A stretch of 64,000 nt of DNA from Candidatus Latescibacterota bacterium (GCA_022823725.1 JAJEHL010000002.1:1-64000), one strand, 5' to 3'. Shown: positions 1 to 9,539, numbered from the stretch's first letter. Program-made: numbers and translations. Notes: a model not told the origin generated them from the sequence alone.

Positions 1-234
1 CTTGATATTGCGGCCCTGAGGATACGAAAACGAAGACTGTGCCAGCTTTGTCTCGTTATCTTTTTTCCCCGTCATGCCCGGATTGTGGAGCGTGTGACCG
101 ATTTGACCCCGGGACATCGAGATTCTGGCATTGCCGGGCCACTGAGCCTGAGCCTGACCCAATAGCCCAGTCGCGAGCATGCCAATCCCTGCAAAAAAAC
201 CAGCAAAAAAAGACCAATAACGTCTAATTTTCAT
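1..234 (-). CDS. Secreted protein, 5' end only
   Basis: The left edge cuts a minus-strand gene whose first 78 codons are present. The ATG at 234 is preceded by an AAGGAG ribosome-binding site eight bases upstream. The product begins with a basic MKIRR, a hydrophobic stretch and an AQAQ cleavage region near residue 31, so it is exported by Sec. After cleavage the reading continues with ARISMSRGQIGHTLHNPGMT and a segment containing SYPQG. The style resembles the start of the mature 1041-residue protein at 3525-6635, which is also a secreted surface protein, but the similarity is only impressionistic. Function unknown. The frame is open to the window edge without a stop, which supports it over the opposite-strand reading. 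Confidence 0.7.
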   Translation of the reverse strand, partial: MKIRRYWSFFAGFFAGIGMLATGLLGQAQAQWPGNARISMSRGQIGHTLHNPGMTGKKDNETKLAQSSFSYPQGRNIK

Positions 235-822
235 CTGGCAACTCCTTCTGTTAAATGTGTTTAAGACTAACTTCTCCTGCAATTACCCCCGCATTATCTC
301 TTTATACCGCGCCCTCCTTTCAGTATGAATTTCTCAATCTCAATTTGAGTGTCCGAATTGCCATTATTCGGCTTCTCTCAATACTAATGTGTGGGGAGGG
401 TGCGTCTCCCTCCCCCACACACTATTTTGCTGAGGCCAACACTTCTCCATAGCAGTGCTCGCCAGTAGCAAAGATGTCATCAATCATCAGTTATTAAAGC
501 AAAATGAGTGCCAAGCTTTTTTAACCGCGCTGGCGATTCGCCACCAATAGCCTCTGATGCGAATACAAGACATCTTTATCTTTGATACCATAGATCCTGC
601 CAAACAATTTTCTATATGTACCTAACTTATTGATTTGTAATATCAATTGGACAAAAATTTATCAATATATCTGAGCAATTACTCGCAGGTATTTAAGACG
701 ATGCCGACTCTATGTATCGATTAAAAAATATTTTTAATTTCTTGACAACACAGATAGAAACGGTCGTACCAACAGCGTCAAAATGTCGCTGAGTGCGTCA
801 TAGTGTCGCCTGAAAAACAAAA

Positions 823-853
823 AAGGCGCAATCAAAAAAACAGATTGCGCCTT
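823..853 (-). terminator. Rho-independent terminator, minus-oriented
   Basis: A perfect 11-bp stem (823-833 with 843-853) closes a 9-base A-rich loop. Read on the minus strand it is followed by TTTTTTGTTTTT, which is terminator-like. No minus-strand gene lies directly upstream of it, because the adjacent activator runs the other way. It may block antisense transcription from the duplicated promoter region. Confidence 0.6.
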
Positions 854-861
854 AAGATTCA

Positions 862-963
862 GATACAAATTTTAACAATTTAGTATGGAACTAAACAGAT
901 ATAATCGCGATCAAAAAAAGGTACAAATTTAAAAAGCTTAGTGTGGAACTAAACAGGTATAAT
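862..963 (+). promoter_or_regulatory. Tandem duplicated promoter-like repeats
   Basis: Two direct repeats of 44 bases (862-905 and 920-963) match at about 37 positions. Each carries TACAAATT, then AGTRTGGAACTAAACAG, then a perfect TATAAT (900-905 and 958-963). The second lies 68 bases before the activator ATG. No good -35 hexamer is seen at the normal distance, so these may be activator-dependent promoters or a duplicated operator plus -10 box. There is no -12 GC element typical of sigma-54 promoters. Confidence 0.55.
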
Positions 964-1030
964 ATAGTTTAACAATAGTAAGCGTTTACTAACAAACTTT
1001 CCAAACACCATCTCTAATTGCGGGAGGCCT

Positions 1031-2377
1031 ATGAAAACACAGATACTGATTGTTGAACCCAGAGATGATCAATTTGAGCAAATCGCCAATACCTTTCAAA
1101 CACCTCAGCACCATATTCACAGGGCAATAGACGGTCAACAGGCAATCTCTTTTATTCAAAACAATACCATTGATATTGCCGTCATCCACAGAGATTTGCC
1201 CGACGTTGATGGTCTCGAAATTCTAAAGACCCTTCAAAAAAAAGAACCATCTATTCCCATTATCATCAGTTCCAGCCAAAAAGGTATAGACCCGATGACC
1301 TCATCTCTGCGTTTGGGGGCAATTGATCACATCTCTGAACCGTTCGATCCCAAAGTGCTGCAAATCGCTTTGCGGCGTGCAACAGAATCTCGGATGTTGG
1401 CCTTAACCGAAGATGCAGGGGACATATCAAAACACCTGCTTCAAGGGGCATCGCCGTGCATGGTGGAAGTCAGAGAACAGATTCAATACTTTGCTTCCTT
1501 TAAGACAACCGTGCTCATCACAGGAGAAAGCGGCACGGGCAAAGAATTGGCGGCAAAAACACTCCACGACATAGGCCCCAGAGCCGCCCATCCTTTTATA
1601 ACTGTAAATTGTGCTGCAATTCCCCGCGAACTAACCGAAAGCCATCTTTTCGGCCATATCAAAGGGGCTTTTACCAGCGCGACCACAACCCGACAAGGCG
1701 TATTTGAGGCAGCGCATCGCGGCACCCTATTTCTCGATGAAATCGGCGATCTGGGCCTTGACGTACAGGCCAAGTGGCTGCGCGTTCTGGAAAGCCAGCA
1801 GATAATGCGCGTGGGCAGTACAGATCCCATCGATATCGATGTGCGGATTATTGCCGCCACAAATAACGACCTCAAGAAAGCCGTTGCCAATGGCTCATTC
1901 CGCGAAGACCTCTACTATCGCCTCAATATTCTTCGCATAGACATGCCCCCTTTGCGGCTACATCCCGAAGACATCCCCGCGATGGCAACTGGTTTTCTCA
2001 CAAACTTTGTCAGTGACAACGACCTCGCACCCAAAGAACTCGCCCTCGATACAATCCCGTACCTCATGACTTATCCCTGGCCAGGCAATGTGCGCGAACT
2101 CAAAAATACCCTCGAACGCCTCGCCGTTATGGTCAGAAGCGATACCATATTGCCCACAGACCTTCCCTCCGATATTTATGCCCCGCAGCGAGAGATTTTA
2201 AATGCCGCAGACATCGATTTGAGTATGTTCGAAGGGCTACCTCTGCACACCATTGAAAGACTCATCATTGACTACACCCTCAACCGCGTCAATGGCAACC
2301 GCACACATGCTGCAAAAAGGCTGGGCATTAGCCTTCGCACCCTCCAGCGCAAGCTCAAAGAATATTGCAACTGCTAA
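1031..2377 (+). CDS. NtrC-family sigma-54-dependent response regulator
   Basis: This 448-residue protein has the three-domain order of NtrC activators. Residues 1-120 form a receiver domain, about 135-370 an AAA+ sigma-54 interaction domain, and the last 45 residues a Fis-type helix-turn-helix. The AAA+ domain has Walker A GESGTGKE (165-172), the sigma-54 contact loop GAFTSA (212-217), and Walker B GTLFLDEIGD (231-240). The receiver keeps a phosphorylatable Asp (D55), but the usual acidic pair is replaced by E-P (9-10) and the conserved Lys near 103 is Glu, so signalling may be altered. A GGGAGG site sits only three bases before the ATG. No sensor kinase is adjacent. It should activate sigma-54 promoters; its targets cannot be read from the window. 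Confidence 0.9.
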   Translation: MKTQILIVEPRDDQFEQIANTFQTPQHHIHRAIDGQQAISFIQNNTIDIAVIHRDLPDVDGLEILKTLQKKEPSIPIIISSSQKGIDPMTSSLRLGAIDHISEPFDPKVLQIALRRATESRMLALTEDAGDISKHLLQGASPCMVEVREQIQYFASFKTTVLITGESGTGKELAAKTLHDIGPRAAHPFITVNCAAIPRELTESHLFGHIKGAFTSATTTRQGVFEAAHRGTLFLDEIGDLGLDVQAKWLRVLESQQIMRVGSTDPIDIDVRIIAATNNDLKKAVANGSFREDLYYRLNILRIDMPPLRLHPEDIPAMATGFLTNFVSDNDLAPKELALDTIPYLMTYPWPGNVRELKNTLERLAVMVRSDTILPTDLPSDIYAPQREILNAADIDLSMFEGLPLHTIERLIIDYTLNRVNGNRTHAAKRLGISLRTLQRKLKEYCNC

Positions 2378-2390
2378 AGTACATACAAAA

Positions 2391-2421
2391 AAGCTCAGAA
2401 ATCATTGCGATTTCTGAGCTT
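2391..2421. terminator. Bidirectional terminator
   Basis: A 13-bp perfect stem (2391-2403 with 2409-2421) with a five-base loop is flanked by an A-run on the left and a T-run on the right. It lies between the convergent activator gene and the PorV-like gene and can terminate both. Confidence 0.85.
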
Positions 2422-2442
2422 TTTGATTTATCGCCTTACAAG

Positions 2443-3498
2443 TCAGAATCCAAGCCCCACAGTCAACCAGTGATTATCCTGAAAGTACTCAGTTCTGCCA
2501 TAGGCATAATCCACTTGAAAATCCATATTGCCCATAGGCATATTGAGACCAAATCCAAACGTCGGGCCCAGAATATACTCCTTCTTAAACCCATTGGGCA
2601 GGGCATCACCTGTTGGAGAAGCCACATACCCGCCGCGCAACTGGAGTACTTGCTTCATCGAATACTCAACACCAGCCTGATACTCGTCAGTCGCCAGATT
2701 GTTATTGCGGAACGTCGCAGAAAAAGCAGCTTTGCCCAGCGCATCTTCATAGAAAGCATAGGAAAAACCGATTTCTATGGACGTGGGCAACTCGGCGGCT
2801 GCCAGCGACGTGCGGAAAGTGCGCGACCCGGCTTGAGGATCGGCCTCGGGAACCGCGTCTTGCAATTTCACCACCCGATCCAGATCCGGACCATCAAACC
2901 GCAAATCGGGACCAAAATTTCGCATGGCAATACCCAGCGTCAGACCTTTTAGCGCGGTTTTGTACTGGAAACCAAAGTCAAACGCCAAGCCATTGGCGAC
3001 CTCGCGCTTAATCGCCTCGTGAATATATTTGATCGTGGTGCCAAATGCCACGCGGTCTGTCAACAATTGCGAATACGTAAATGTCACACACGAAAACCTC
3101 GGCGAAAGTATCTCACCCGTGCCCTCGGGAGATTCCTCGGTCGTCACAATAATATCGCCCACCGCAAACACGCGGGCACTGATCCCCACCGAAATATCAT
3201 CTCGCAGACGCGTAGTGATTGCAAAATAATTCACGTTCATATCCGCGATATAATCCAGATATGAAAACACGGCTTCGCGCTTGTGAGTTCCAAATACCAA
3301 TCCCGAGGGATTCCACTGCAATGCCTCGGCGCCTTTTACATGAGCCATTATTGAACCGCCGAGTGCTGTACCGCGCGATCCAATTGGAATGCGCAACTCC
3401 TGTGCCGCGGCTGTACCGATGCGGCTCTCATCGCCTGCACGGGCATCCTGAACGATCAATGCCAGCGCGGCAAACAGAAAAATCATCTGTTTGAACAT
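2443..3498 (-). CDS. PorV/PorQ-type outer-membrane protein
   Basis: The 351-residue protein starts with a signal peptide ending near DARAG (residues 1-22). A region rich in GTAAAQELRIPIGSRGTALG follows, which is typical of the PorV/PorQ (UPF0164) family of beta-barrel proteins. Alternating hydrophobic strands run to a C-terminal phenylalanine (VGLGF), as expected for an outer-membrane barrel. A GGAGG site lies eight bases before the ATG. It is the last gene of a run with a large secreted protein and a TonB receptor. In Bacteroidota, PorV works with type IX secretion to deliver proteins with a C-terminal sorting domain to the surface. A similar role here is inferred from the neighbouring 1041-residue protein. 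Confidence 0.75.
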   Translation of the reverse strand: MFKQMIFLFAALALIVQDARAGDESRIGTAAAQELRIPIGSRGTALGGSIMAHVKGAEALQWNPSGLVFGTHKREAVFSYLDYIADMNVNYFAITTRLRDDISVGISARVFAVGDIIVTTEESPEGTGEILSPRFSCVTFTYSQLLTDRVAFGTTIKYIHEAIKREVANGLAFDFGFQYKTALKGLTLGIAMRNFGPDLRFDGPDLDRVVKLQDAVPEADPQAGSRTFRTSLAAAELPTSIEIGFSYAFYEDALGKAAFSATFRNNNLATDEYQAGVEYSMKQVLQLRGGYVASPTGDALPNGFKKEYILGPTFGFGLNMPMGNMDFQVDYAYGRTEYFQDNHWLTVGLGF

Positions 3499-3524
3499 AA
3501 GTTATTCCTCCATTCAGCGGTTCG

Positions 3525-6500
3525 TTAAAATGAGTTCAGTGTCTCAGCTTCCATAAACACCGCGCACTTGATAAAATGCGTACCGATATTCGGCGCATCA
3601 AAATGCGCGATATAAATGCCGCTGGCAACCAGCACGCCCTGATCTGTTTTCAGATCCCAGGTATCAAACGACAGACCGTTATTGTGGTCAATCGTTCGCA
3701 CCAGATCGCCCGACAGACTGAAAATTCGGATCGTGCATTGCGCCGGCAGATTGGTAAAACGCATCTGGCGTGAAAGCGAACTAAATTCATAAGAAGAACG
3801 CCCCAGATACGGATTGGGCACCGCCAGAATTTTGGTCAAATCCTCCACCGCCAACTCTTGATCGCCCCGGACAGCCCCCTGCGTGCTAAATGAAAACACA
3901 TCGTTGGGACCATTGACGTGATTTGCCAGAATCAAAAACGAATCGCCATCCTGCGGGAACCGATCTGGCGTGCGGCGTCCAGCGAATATGATATACATAA
4001 TAGGCGGTGCTGGATTGTCGTTGATCAAGCCCTGAGACAACTCCGCCACATTGGAATCATCGCCCGGCTCGGTATAATCCCGATCAAAAATGAACAGCCA
4101 CTCGCGCGGTCCACTGCCAGCCAGATTGCTGAACTCGCCAGCCCAGGCCGGACCCCAGGCCCCATTGACCAGGCCGCCAGGCTGGTTATTCTCCAGCCAC
4201 CCCACTTCGAGACGGCGGTTATTTTCCACATCCCAGGCCGAAAGCGCGATGGGATTGCGTTCCTGATACACATATACGCCGGGACCCGATGTATTGAGAA
4301 TATAATGGCTCCAGTCATAGGGTTCTTTTGTAGTCGTCTGATCTGCAGGTGCAGGAGGAGGAGCACCTGCGCCGCGCAAATACCGATAGCCATAAGACAC
4401 ATTGGGATTGGTCAGGTCAATAGGCTTGTACTGATCCTCGCCTTCATCTTCAATCACACTGGTAAATCGCAACTCCACATTGACCAACCGCGAAGGCGAC
4501 ACACTCGTGGGACCAAACCAATAATGGGCAATATCGCCCGTTATCGTACCGCCAAAGCCTTCAGCACCCCAGTTACCTGCCGGATGGAGCCAGCGTACGC
4601 CCGATGGAATATCCCAATCTTTCATGCCGAGGGGCGGACCCGTCACGCGCACGAGCAAACCCTCGACAATCGGATTGGAAACTGCAGCATCCAGCGAGGC
4701 GTGCTGCTGCATATCTGAAAGTACGGCCTGACCACTCGACAGATTGATCAGATCCCACACCGTTCCAGCCTCGGTCTCGCGGAAGCGCACTTCGTAAGAC
4801 GCGCCCGTAATCTGTGTATCGTCAACCACCTGCACAGCCACGATACCATCGCTTGAACCCGATGTATGCTCTACGACACTATCCACCTCCACGGTATTGA
4901 AACGCGCACCCGCAATAGGCCCACGCGGCACGATGCCATTGGCCGGAATCAACTCATCCGAAAGGGGCTTAAACGTCATGCGCCCATCGGCCAGAGGCGT
5001 GATGGATGTCTCGAGCGTTTTTGGCGACCTGCTCTCATTCAACGAATAGGCCGTCACGGCAAAATAATAAGTTTTACCCGTCACCAGCCTGCCGCCCAAA
5101 ACCTTATCCTCGGTCAATTCGATAAAGCGCCGAATGCCCGAGTCACCGCCAAATTGCACGGGCGAATTGACCACCACGCCAGCACCTTCATCGAACTCAT
5201 TGTCAAAAATAATGGCCGCGCCATTGACCACGTCATAAGTCGCGAGACGCCGCCAGGGACCAGCGACCGACTCGCCCTGATACACGTTATAACCTTCAAA
5301 CTCATAATCGCCCGAAGCTCCTTCTGAGTCAGCGCCCCAGGTCAACTGAATTTTGCCATTGCCCCCGTGATCGCCCGTTACCCCCACGGTTACTTTGGGT
5401 GCAGGCGGAGGCGATGGCAACTCAAAATTGGCATCAAAAGCCGATTGTGCAAATGTATCGTTAAAACGCGCAGCCGTAATTGACGTAAGCCGGTCTTGAC
5501 CTTGCCCTATAATGATAGCACCCACCACTTCCTGTGTATCGCCGGGCGCGAAGGTAAACGGCCCCGCCGTAAGCATCAATCGGCGGTCGGCCGGGTTTTC
5601 GTCAAGCCAGCCCGTACCCGTAACCGGATCACCATCGACCATAAAAGCCTTCACCTGTCCCGTAATCGGGTCGGTGTGATCGGCCACGCCGCCATCCGGG
5701 TCAAGACCTTTCATATAGTTATAAGTCTGTAATGCGGTACGAGGGTCCGTGCCGTTTATATATTTGTTAAACGACGTCATCGGCAATTCCACACCGTCAT
5801 CGCCAATCGGGCCCTTGAAAAAGTCATACCCCACGGCCGGAGGTGACGAACCGTATTGCGCGTCTATATTTGACCCATTATAACAAAATCCAAAGCTGGT
5901 CTCCACATCACACCCTACCAGGTCGTTATCGAACTGACCCAGATCGGGATCAGACCACAGCGATACATACGTGCTATCGATGGTATTGCCACCCTTGTTG
6001 ATGATCAAAAATTTGACGAATACCACATTGCCCAGCGGACCTGTGCGGTCGAACCCAAATGTCGTCTGCTGTATTTCAACGCCCAGAGGCGCGGTCTGCA
6101 TATTGGTGTGAACGCCGGGGTCGGCATCATTATATACCGCCCACAGGGTCTGATCACCCAGCACCATTGGCGTGCCATCGGAATTGACCGGCGCGCCGTC
6201 TTCAACCGGCCACTGCGCGTAATCCGGGTTTTCCATGCCATCGCCTTTGTTGATCTTATACACGCGATAGCGGTCGAGTGCCGGGTCGGCGGGTGTGCCG
6301 TCGGGCAAAATTGGCCCGGGCGCATATTCAAACGAATACTCGGCAATCGCCACGCGAATCTCGCCATTGACCTTCCCAGCAATCCAGGGACCCGCGGCAT
6401 AGACCGCGGTTTTGCCCGTACCCTTGGGAAATTCAAGGCCTGGACCCTGAGTCGGGGGATCAAAGGAAAATGATCCCTGGTTTGTCACTATCATTGAGAT

Positions 6501-6635
6501 ATTATTTACATCGAAGCGTTGATCGGTGCTAATTTTACCCAATCGCGGCGTTTGCGAGGGCGATACAGCCAGCGCAACACCAGCTATGCTCGCGCTCATC
6601 AAAGTTAGTGTCAGAATATTCAAAAAGCTTTTCAT
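3525..6635 (-). CDS. Large secreted protein with T9SS-like C-terminal domain
   Basis: I place the start at the ATG at 6635 (MKSFLNILTL), preceded by GGGAG, rather than the in-frame ATG five codons upstream. That gives 1036 residues. A signal peptide ends near VALA. The N-terminal part contains segments such as AAGPWIAGKVNGEIRVA, the middle holds a fibronectin-III-like unit (about residues 415-540), and the C-terminus carries a FlgD/T9SS-like beta-sandwich (CTIRIFSLSGDLVRTID, then WDLKTDQGVLVASGIYIA). The latter is the kind of domain used for type IX-like sorting. The gene abuts the upstream TonB receptor, whose stop codon is fifteen bases before this start, so the two are co-transcribed. Its substrate or role is unknown. 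Confidence 0.7.
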   Translation of the reverse strand: MKSFLNILTLTLMSASIAGVALAVSPSQTPRLGKISTDQRFDVNNISMIVTNQGSFSFDPPTQGPGLEFPKGTGKTAVYAAGPWIAGKVNGEIRVAIAEYSFEYAPGPILPDGTPADPALDRYRVYKINKGDGMENPDYAQWPVEDGAPVNSDGTPMVLGDQTLWAVYNDADPGVHTNMQTAPLGVEIQQTTFGFDRTGPLGNVVFVKFLIINKGGNTIDSTYVSLWSDPDLGQFDNDLVGCDVETSFGFCYNGSNIDAQYGSSPPAVGYDFFKGPIGDDGVELPMTSFNKYINGTDPRTALQTYNYMKGLDPDGGVADHTDPITGQVKAFMVDGDPVTGTGWLDENPADRRLMLTAGPFTFAPGDTQEVVGAIIIGQGQDRLTSITAARFNDTFAQSAFDANFELPSPPPAPKVTVGVTGDHGGNGKIQLTWGADSEGASGDYEFEGYNVYQGESVAGPWRRLATYDVVNGAAIIFDNEFDEGAGVVVNSPVQFGGDSGIRRFIELTEDKVLGGRLVTGKTYYFAVTAYSLNESRSPKTLETSITPLADGRMTFKPLSDELIPANGIVPRGPIAGARFNTVEVDSVVEHTSGSSDGIVAVQVVDDTQITGASYEVRFRETEAGTVWDLINLSSGQAVLSDMQQHASLDAAVSNPIVEGLLVRVTGPPLGMKDWDIPSGVRWLHPAGNWGAEGFGGTITGDIAHYWFGPTSVSPSRLVNVELRFTSVIEDEGEDQYKPIDLTNPNVSYGYRYLRGAGAPPPAPADQTTTKEPYDWSHYILNTSGPGVYVYQERNPIALSAWDVENNRRLEVGWLENNQPGGLVNGAWGPAWAGEFSNLAGSGPREWLFIFDRDYTEPGDDSNVAELSQGLINDNPAPPIMYIIFAGRRTPDRFPQDGDSFLILANHVNGPNDVFSFSTQGAVRGDQELAVEDLTKILAVPNPYLGRSSYEFSSLSRQMRFTNLPAQCTIRIFSLSGDLVRTIDHNNGLSFDTWDLKTDQGVLVASGIYIAHFDAPNIGTHFIKCAVFMEAETLNSF

Positions 6636-6650
6636 GTCCTGATCTCCCAT

Positions 6651-9539
6651 TTAGAAGCTGAGCGCGAGTCCAAAGCGAACCTGCCGCGGCGTGCCAAAGT
6701 TGAACGGACTGTTCTCTTTGAGCTTGTATTTGTCTTCACCCAGTTGACCAAAGCGCTCCACAAATTTGCGGCCTTCGTCTGTATTCAACCAGCCTGAGGT
6801 CGTTGGGCTACCCGTGCTCGAATACACGGGACTGGTTGCGTTGGCGCGGTTGAACAAATTGAGCACCCACACATACAGGTCGCCCTGAAGCCCTATAATT
6901 CTGAAACGCTTATTCGCCTTCACATCGGTCCTGAATGTCCAGGGACCATAGCTGGAATTCACCGGTCCCGAAGGACGTGACGAAGACGCCCCTGTGGTCA
7001 CTTCATTAAACGTAAATGTGGGGGTATAGGGAAACCCACTCCCGGCAGTGAACAACACATTGATCCCGGCATTGGACAACGGTTGACCGCCCAGGAACCT
7101 CGGGCCATCTTTATCTACAAAGCGATAGTCGATCGATGCCGAAATTTTGTGGCGTTGATCAAAGTCGAGTGGTGAGGTCGATTTGGGCGGCTCGGTCACA
7201 CCGGGTTGGAATGTCCACGCGATCCGTCGCTGAGTTTGTGGCGATGATCCCGTGCCCGTCGCATAAGCCAGAGAATAAGACAGACGTACAGTTGTGCGTC
7301 CTGTACGCCGCATCAACAAACCAAAGTCCAGTCCCTTGATGGTTCCGTAGTCGCTGTTGCGGAACGAGGCAAAAGCCGCGGGATCAGACGGAATTGTCGT
7401 CACCTGGACGAGATTTTCCACGGCTTTGTAATAAGCAGTCACATCGACACTGGCATGACCGCCCACTTGCTGCACCACACCCACTTCGTAAGCCGTGGTT
7501 TTTTCCGGCCTGAGATTGGGATTGCCAAAGGCGAAATAATATCCCCCCAGTGGCGCTTTGTATTCCAGATAATCCAGACCCACATACAAGTCTTCCAGCT
7601 TGGGTTGCTGGTAAAAAATGCCGTAGTTCATGTGAAACACGGTCTTATCTGTAACCGGAAACCCAACACCCAGGCGCGGGCTGAGCTTGTGATACACGCT
7701 ATTGCCAGCCAGATCCGACGGATCCAGTGTGGAATCGCCACCCAGTGGCACGCCTTCATTCGCCAGCACATCGGTACTCGCATTCAAATAATCGTACCGA
7801 ACCCCCGCGTTGATAATCAACCCATCGTATTCCATCTTGTCCTGCACGTAAAAAGAAGCCAAAATAGGCTCTTTTAGCGCGTCTCGGGTCGAATCCAGAG
7901 GCTCAATTACCTGTTTATCCCAGTTGTAATTATACCCGTAGCGGTTCACATCCTGAAAGCCACCCCTGTCGTCTGGGCTGACAAACGGACCGCGAAAGAT
8001 CAAACTGGGGACCAGATGCCGGTAATAACGCAACCGATGCATCTGCACGTCAAAACCGAGCTTAAACTGGTGATTGCGGCTGATCTGGCTGGTCAAATCA
8101 AAGTCGATAGGCGTGAGATAAAATGAGCTACTTTGCTCAAAACTGTTATATATGCGCCCCTCATCGCCTTCAAAAAACGTTATAGATCGGTCATTGATGG
8201 TGTCCGTTGTCTGAGTAATCTCAGTGGAATCCACATCGCCGCGTGCAAACAAACTTTCCGCGTCATAAAGCGGATTGCCCTGGGGACGGGCATAGTCGTG
8301 CAAATTGTCGAAATGAACCCCGTCGCCCGCCTTAAAGTTCTGGTCGAACATACTCGTTTGCAAAGTGAAGAAGGTCTTTGCACCGAGCGTATAGGTCACG
8401 CGGGCAAATGCCGAGTTGTTATTTCTTTTTACACGCGGCGCGTGCCGCAAATTATAGCGATATGAGTGAAGATAGCTCAAGCGATCCGTTTTTGAGCCTA
8501 CTATCCCGGCTTTCAGATCGATTTCGTCGGACAACCGATACGAGAGCTTGGCCTGCCAGCCCCATCTTTCGAGCGTATAATGCGGCAATATGCCCTCGCT
8601 GAGCAGATCGTAATCTTCCTGTGGCAAAAGATCTTTTTCCCAATCGTGAACTTCCACCCCCCAGCGCGGACTGCGATCGAGGCGATCAATGCGTTCTCCA
8701 GAGACAAAAAACGAAGGTCCATTCGTCCCGGGAACGAGTGGACCACCAAATGTCGCATCGGTAGTGTTATACCCATAAGAGGGCGCACCGGCCCAACTGC
8801 GGTCATTCATTTCATCGGTGATATGTTCCACAGATCCCGAATAATTCTGTCCACCTTCGCGCGTCACCACCTTAACAACGCCCGACATCACGCGACCATA
8901 CTCTGCTTCAAACCCACCCACAATCACAGATACCTGATCGATAGCACCACTGCTCAGGGTCGTGGTCGATGAGCCGAACTGCAAATCCTTCTGCGATACG
9001 CCATCGACGATGTAGTCAACTTCTGAGAACCGCCCACCGCGTATATAAAGTGTGCCGTTTCGATTCGTCACACCCGCCTGCAAGGACGTGGCCGCTGCAT
9101 ACCCGCGAACCGGCATATACTCGAGTTCTTCGCTGGTTACGAGACGCATTGAAGCCGTCTTGTCTTTCTGTACCAGTGGGCGCACCGCCACCACTTCGAT
9201 AGTTTCGCCTTCCAGAGCTTGCTCTGTGAGCACAAAATCAACTTCGGTAGTCAAATCGGGCAACACCTTGATGCCTTTGAGCACCACATCACGATACCCG
9301 ATAAAACTGCATTTTACGTCATACGTGCCTGCCGGCACATTCAAAATCACAAAATTACCTTCGGGATCTGATGTCGCACCATAGACACTGTGCAGACCGA
9401 GAACCACCACATTGGCACCGGGCAAGCCACCACCATCGTCTTTGTCGGTAATCTGACCCGCAATTTTACCCGTCACCCCGGCCATCGCCGACGCGGATAA
9501 AAACGACATCGCAACAAGTGCGATTATCCATCTCGTCAT
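6651..9539 (-). CDS. TonB-dependent receptor with carboxypeptidase-like domain
   Basis: The 962-residue product has a signal peptide (MTRWIIALVAMSFLSASAMA). Next comes a carboxypeptidase-regulatory-like beta domain (about residues 24-105, with GKIAGQITDKDDGGGLPGAN), a plug domain containing LYIRGGRFSEVDYIVDGVS, and a long beta-barrel ending in RFGLALSF. The C-terminal aromatic residue is the usual barrel signature. This SusC-like architecture imports or docks large ligands at the outer membrane using TonB energy. No SusD-type lipoprotein follows; the next gene is a large secreted protein, then a PorV-like barrel. GGGAG lies seven bases before the ATG. The ligand cannot be told from sequence. 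Confidence 0.85.
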   Translation of the reverse strand: MTRWIIALVAMSFLSASAMAGVTGKIAGQITDKDDGGGLPGANVVVLGLHSVYGATSDPEGNFVILNVPAGTYDVKCSFIGYRDVVLKGIKVLPDLTTEVDFVLTEQALEGETIEVVAVRPLVQKDKTASMRLVTSEELEYMPVRGYAAATSLQAGVTNRNGTLYIRGGRFSEVDYIVDGVSQKDLQFGSSTTTLSSGAIDQVSVIVGGFEAEYGRVMSGVVKVVTREGGQNYSGSVEHITDEMNDRSWAGAPSYGYNTTDATFGGPLVPGTNGPSFFVSGERIDRLDRSPRWGVEVHDWEKDLLPQEDYDLLSEGILPHYTLERWGWQAKLSYRLSDEIDLKAGIVGSKTDRLSYLHSYRYNLRHAPRVKRNNNSAFARVTYTLGAKTFFTLQTSMFDQNFKAGDGVHFDNLHDYARPQGNPLYDAESLFARGDVDSTEITQTTDTINDRSITFFEGDEGRIYNSFEQSSSFYLTPIDFDLTSQISRNHQFKLGFDVQMHRLRYYRHLVPSLIFRGPFVSPDDRGGFQDVNRYGYNYNWDKQVIEPLDSTRDALKEPILASFYVQDKMEYDGLIINAGVRYDYLNASTDVLANEGVPLGGDSTLDPSDLAGNSVYHKLSPRLGVGFPVTDKTVFHMNYGIFYQQPKLEDLYVGLDYLEYKAPLGGYYFAFGNPNLRPEKTTAYEVGVVQQVGGHASVDVTAYYKAVENLVQVTTIPSDPAAFASFRNSDYGTIKGLDFGLLMRRTGRTTVRLSYSLAYATGTGSSPQTQRRIAWTFQPGVTEPPKSTSPLDFDQRHKISASIDYRFVDKDGPRFLGGQPLSNAGINVLFTAGSGFPYTPTFTFNEVTTGASSSRPSGPVNSSYGPWTFRTDVKANKRFRIIGLQGDLYVWVLNLFNRANATSPVYSSTGSPTTSGWLNTDEGRKFVERFGQLGEDKYKLKENSPFNFGTPRQVRFGLALSF

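Larger units (their letters stand above)
235..1030. other. Long non-coding control region
   Basis: Nearly 800 bases separate the divergent secreted-protein gene and the NtrC-type activator, and I see no credible gene in them. The right half is AT-rich. It holds a short 20-base-period repeat (GCGTCA followed by TGTCGC at 775-789 and 795-809), a perfect hairpin at 823-853, and two 44-base repeats ending in TATAAT at 862-905 and 920-963. The left half (about 235-700) shows nothing I can name. Confidence 0.6.

Noticed and set aside
39-227. A plus-strand open frame at the left edge
   Set aside because: The minus strand has a signal peptide, good ribosome-binding site and an open frame to the edge; the plus frame is its shadow.
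862-963. A sigma-54 promoter in the repeats (TGGAAC)
   Set aside because: There is no GC element at the required spacing (TTGC at -12) in either copy; the TATAAT fits a sigma-70-type promoter better.
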